A DNA stretch of 6,999 bases. It comes from Nitrospinota bacterium (GTDB lineage Bacteria > Nitrospinota > Nitrospinia > UBA9942). The notes under the pieces are model-generated. The model ran no database searches. It saw only the letters and a program-made list of their open reading frames with translations, and had not been told where the DNA came from. Within the stretch, counting starts at the first letter, position 1, and the number at the start of each line of letters is the position of its first letter. The stretch is from NCBI GenBank assembly GCA_003489165.1, contig DNJG01000089.1, positions 1 through 6,999 on the forward strand, in the 5' to 3' direction. Shown piece by piece: positions 5,820 to 6,999 of the stretch. Both the position numbers and the translations under genes were made by a program.

Positions 5820-6842
5820 TTATGATTCCCTATACTCATTAGTCAATCTTCTCAATCCATCAAGCTTTTTCATTGCATTCCCTGAATCTATAGATTCAGA
5901 TGCAGCTTTCAATCCTTCCCTTAAGTCCTTTGACTTCCTCCCTGCCACAATTGCAGCAGCAGCATTGAGAAGGACAATATCTCTATGAGGTCCATTTTTA
6001 CCTTTCAATATATCAAGTGCAATTCGGGCATTTGTCTCCGAATCTCCTCCAAGCAGTTCCTCTTTCTTGCATCTTTCAAATCCAAAATCCTCAGGAAGGA
6101 TTTCATAATTTTCTATCTCTCCATGTTTAAGTTCTGATATATAGGTCTTCCCTGTAAGGGTTATCTCATCCAGCCCATCTGCACCATGCACAACAAACAC
6201 ATGGGTGCTTCCGAGATTTTGTAAAACTTTTGCAAGAGGCTCAGTTAATTTTGCATCATAAACGCCGAGCACCTGTGAGTGTGCCCCGGCAGGGTTTGTA
6301 AGGGGTCCCAATATATTGAATATTGTCCTAATACCTATTTCTCTCCTTGGACCTATTGCATGTTTCATTGCACCGTGGAGAAGTGGTGCAAAGAGAAAAC
6401 CTATACCGATTTCATCAAGACACCTCTCTACATGAGACACCGCTACCTCAATATTAACGCCGAGAGACCTTAACACATCAGCACTCCCTGACTTGCTTGA
6501 TACGGACTTATTGCCATGCTTTGCAACTGTAAGCCCTCCACCTGCCGCTACAAATGCCGCTGTTGTTGATATATTGAATGTCCCTGATTCATCGCCGCCT
6601 GTCCCGCATGTATCAATAACCATCTTAGCCTTTGTTTTTACATGCAGAGCCTTCTCCCTCATAACCCTTGCAGCACCAGTAATCTCCTCAATCGTCTCCC
6701 CTTTCATTCTAAGAGCAGTTATAAAGGCGCCTACCTGGGCAGGACTTGCACCGCCACTCATAATCTCATCAAATGTGCTGACCATCTCAGCCTCTGTCAG
6801 ATTCTTTTTCTCAATGACCTTTGCAATTGCCTCTCTAATCAT
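5820..6842 (-). CDS. trpD: anthranilate phosphoribosyltransferase
   Basis: TrpD joins anthranilate to phosphoribosyl pyrophosphate (PRPP), the second committed step of tryptophan synthesis. The 340-residue product is full length and monofunctional, with no fused TrpG glutaminase domain. The small helical N-terminal domain (1-70, with SPAQVGAFITALRMKGET) is followed by the PRPP-binding glycine loop CGTGGD (79-84), NIST (90-93), KHGNKSVSSKSGSADVL (108-124), the anthranilate-binding region around H156 and R166, NILGPLTNP (176-184), and the metal-binding DGLDE (222-226). The start at ATG 6842 is firm: GGGAGAGGG with 7 nt spacing precedes it. trpC follows. No trpG is seen immediately upstream; 139 nt of mostly AT-rich DNA lie between trpD and a possible divergent start. 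Confidence 0.97.
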   Translation of the reverse strand: MIREAIAKVIEKKNLTEAEMVSTFDEIMSGGASPAQVGAFITALRMKGETIEEITGAARVMREKALHVKTKAKMVIDTCGTGGDESGTFNISTTAAFVAAGGGLTVAKHGNKSVSSKSGSADVLRSLGVNIEVAVSHVERCLDEIGIGFLFAPLLHGAMKHAIGPRREIGIRTIFNILGPLTNPAGAHSQVLGVYDAKLTEPLAKVLQNLGSTHVFVVHGADGLDEITLTGKTYISELKHGEIENYEILPEDFGFERCKKEELLGGDSETNARIALDILKGKNGPHRDIVLLNAAAAIVAGRKSKDLREGLKAASESIDSGNAMKKLDGLRRLTNEYRES

Positions 6843-6981
6843 TTCAAATCCCTCTCCCCCTTAACCCAAGTTCCATTTTAGCAAAATTTAATACATTTTA
6901 ATATATCTATATAACATAATTTTGAGAAAAAAGGCGTTAAAGGAAAAAATAAAACTAAAAACTGGAAAGGGATTAGAGAGA
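6843..6981. other. AT-rich region upstream of trpD, probably divergent promoters
   Basis: Near trpD this stretch carries a purine-rich Shine-Dalgarno run (AGAGGG at 6850-6855, minus strand), then very AT-rich DNA. On the minus strand TGCTAAAAT (near 6876-6884) resembles an extended -10 but lacks a good -35. Two minus-strand frames are open from the right edge into this region, yet their translations are hydrophobic and resemble no trp gene. I cannot fix a promoter or an attenuator-type leader here. Confidence 0.4.
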
Positions 6982-6999
6982 ATGTTAAACTTAGTTGAA
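6982..6999 (+). CDS. possible 5' end of a divergent gene, cut by the window edge
   Basis: ATG at 6982 follows GGAAAGG (6964-6970) and AGAGAG, and reads MLNLVE to the edge. The same frame is open upstream to a TAA at 6889-6891, and its translation from a TTG at 6922 is rich in Lys and looks protein-like, so the true start is uncertain. Six codons cannot be assigned to any family. Confidence 0.25.

Noticed and set aside
6493..6881. Two plus-strand open frames (123 and 79 codons) over trpD
   Set aside because: They lie antisense to the well-supported trpD and its Shine-Dalgarno region; the hydrophobic Ser/Ala/Pro-rich products reflect the complement of trpD codons.

Overview
The window is a compact, AT-rich bacterial chromosome segment with housekeeping genes only. 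I see no phage, transposase, CRISPR, rRNA or tRNA genes. The gene content is a bS21-YqeY-DnaG cluster, the GatC and GatA amidotransferase subunits, and TrpD-TrpC. Short degenerate repeats lie between genes and even inside dnaG. This suits a free-living, tryptophan-making, probably uncultivated Gram-negative-type lineage; Nitrospirota or a deltaproteobacteria-like group is my guess. That placement is inference from general appearance, not from a phylogenetic marker.

Left block (1-2738, minus strand): a good sigma70-type promoter (2710-2738) reads into rpsU (bS21), then a GatB/YqeY-domain gene, then dnaG (primase), which runs off the left edge. This is the classic macromolecular-synthesis arrangement with yqeY inserted; rpoD would be expected just beyond position 1. 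DnaG carries two tracts of 7-bp tandem repeats, translated in frame, exactly at the expected linker between its polymerase core and its helicase-binding domain.

Centre (2739-4801, plus strand): divergent from rpsU, a 23-codon very basic mini-gene with a strong Shine-Dalgarno sequence starts at 2889. A leader follows with competing inverted repeats and an 18-codon mini-ORF that overlaps the gatC start. Then come gatC and gatA, which abut with no gap. GatC and GatA are two subunits of the enzyme that amidates Glu-tRNA(Gln) and Asp-tRNA(Asn); gatB is not in the window.

Right block (4919-6842, minus strand): trpD then trpC, catalysing the phosphoribosyl transfer to anthranilate and the indole-glycerol-phosphate synthase step. 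They are separated by about 110 bp of degenerate 7/14-bp repeats. gatA and trpC converge on an imperfect inverted repeat (4843-4918) that may end transcription from both sides. At the far right there may be the start of a divergent plus-strand gene.

The least explained items are the tiny basic ORF at 2889-2960, the gatC leader at 2965-3054, and the heptamer repeats, especially those inside dnaG.
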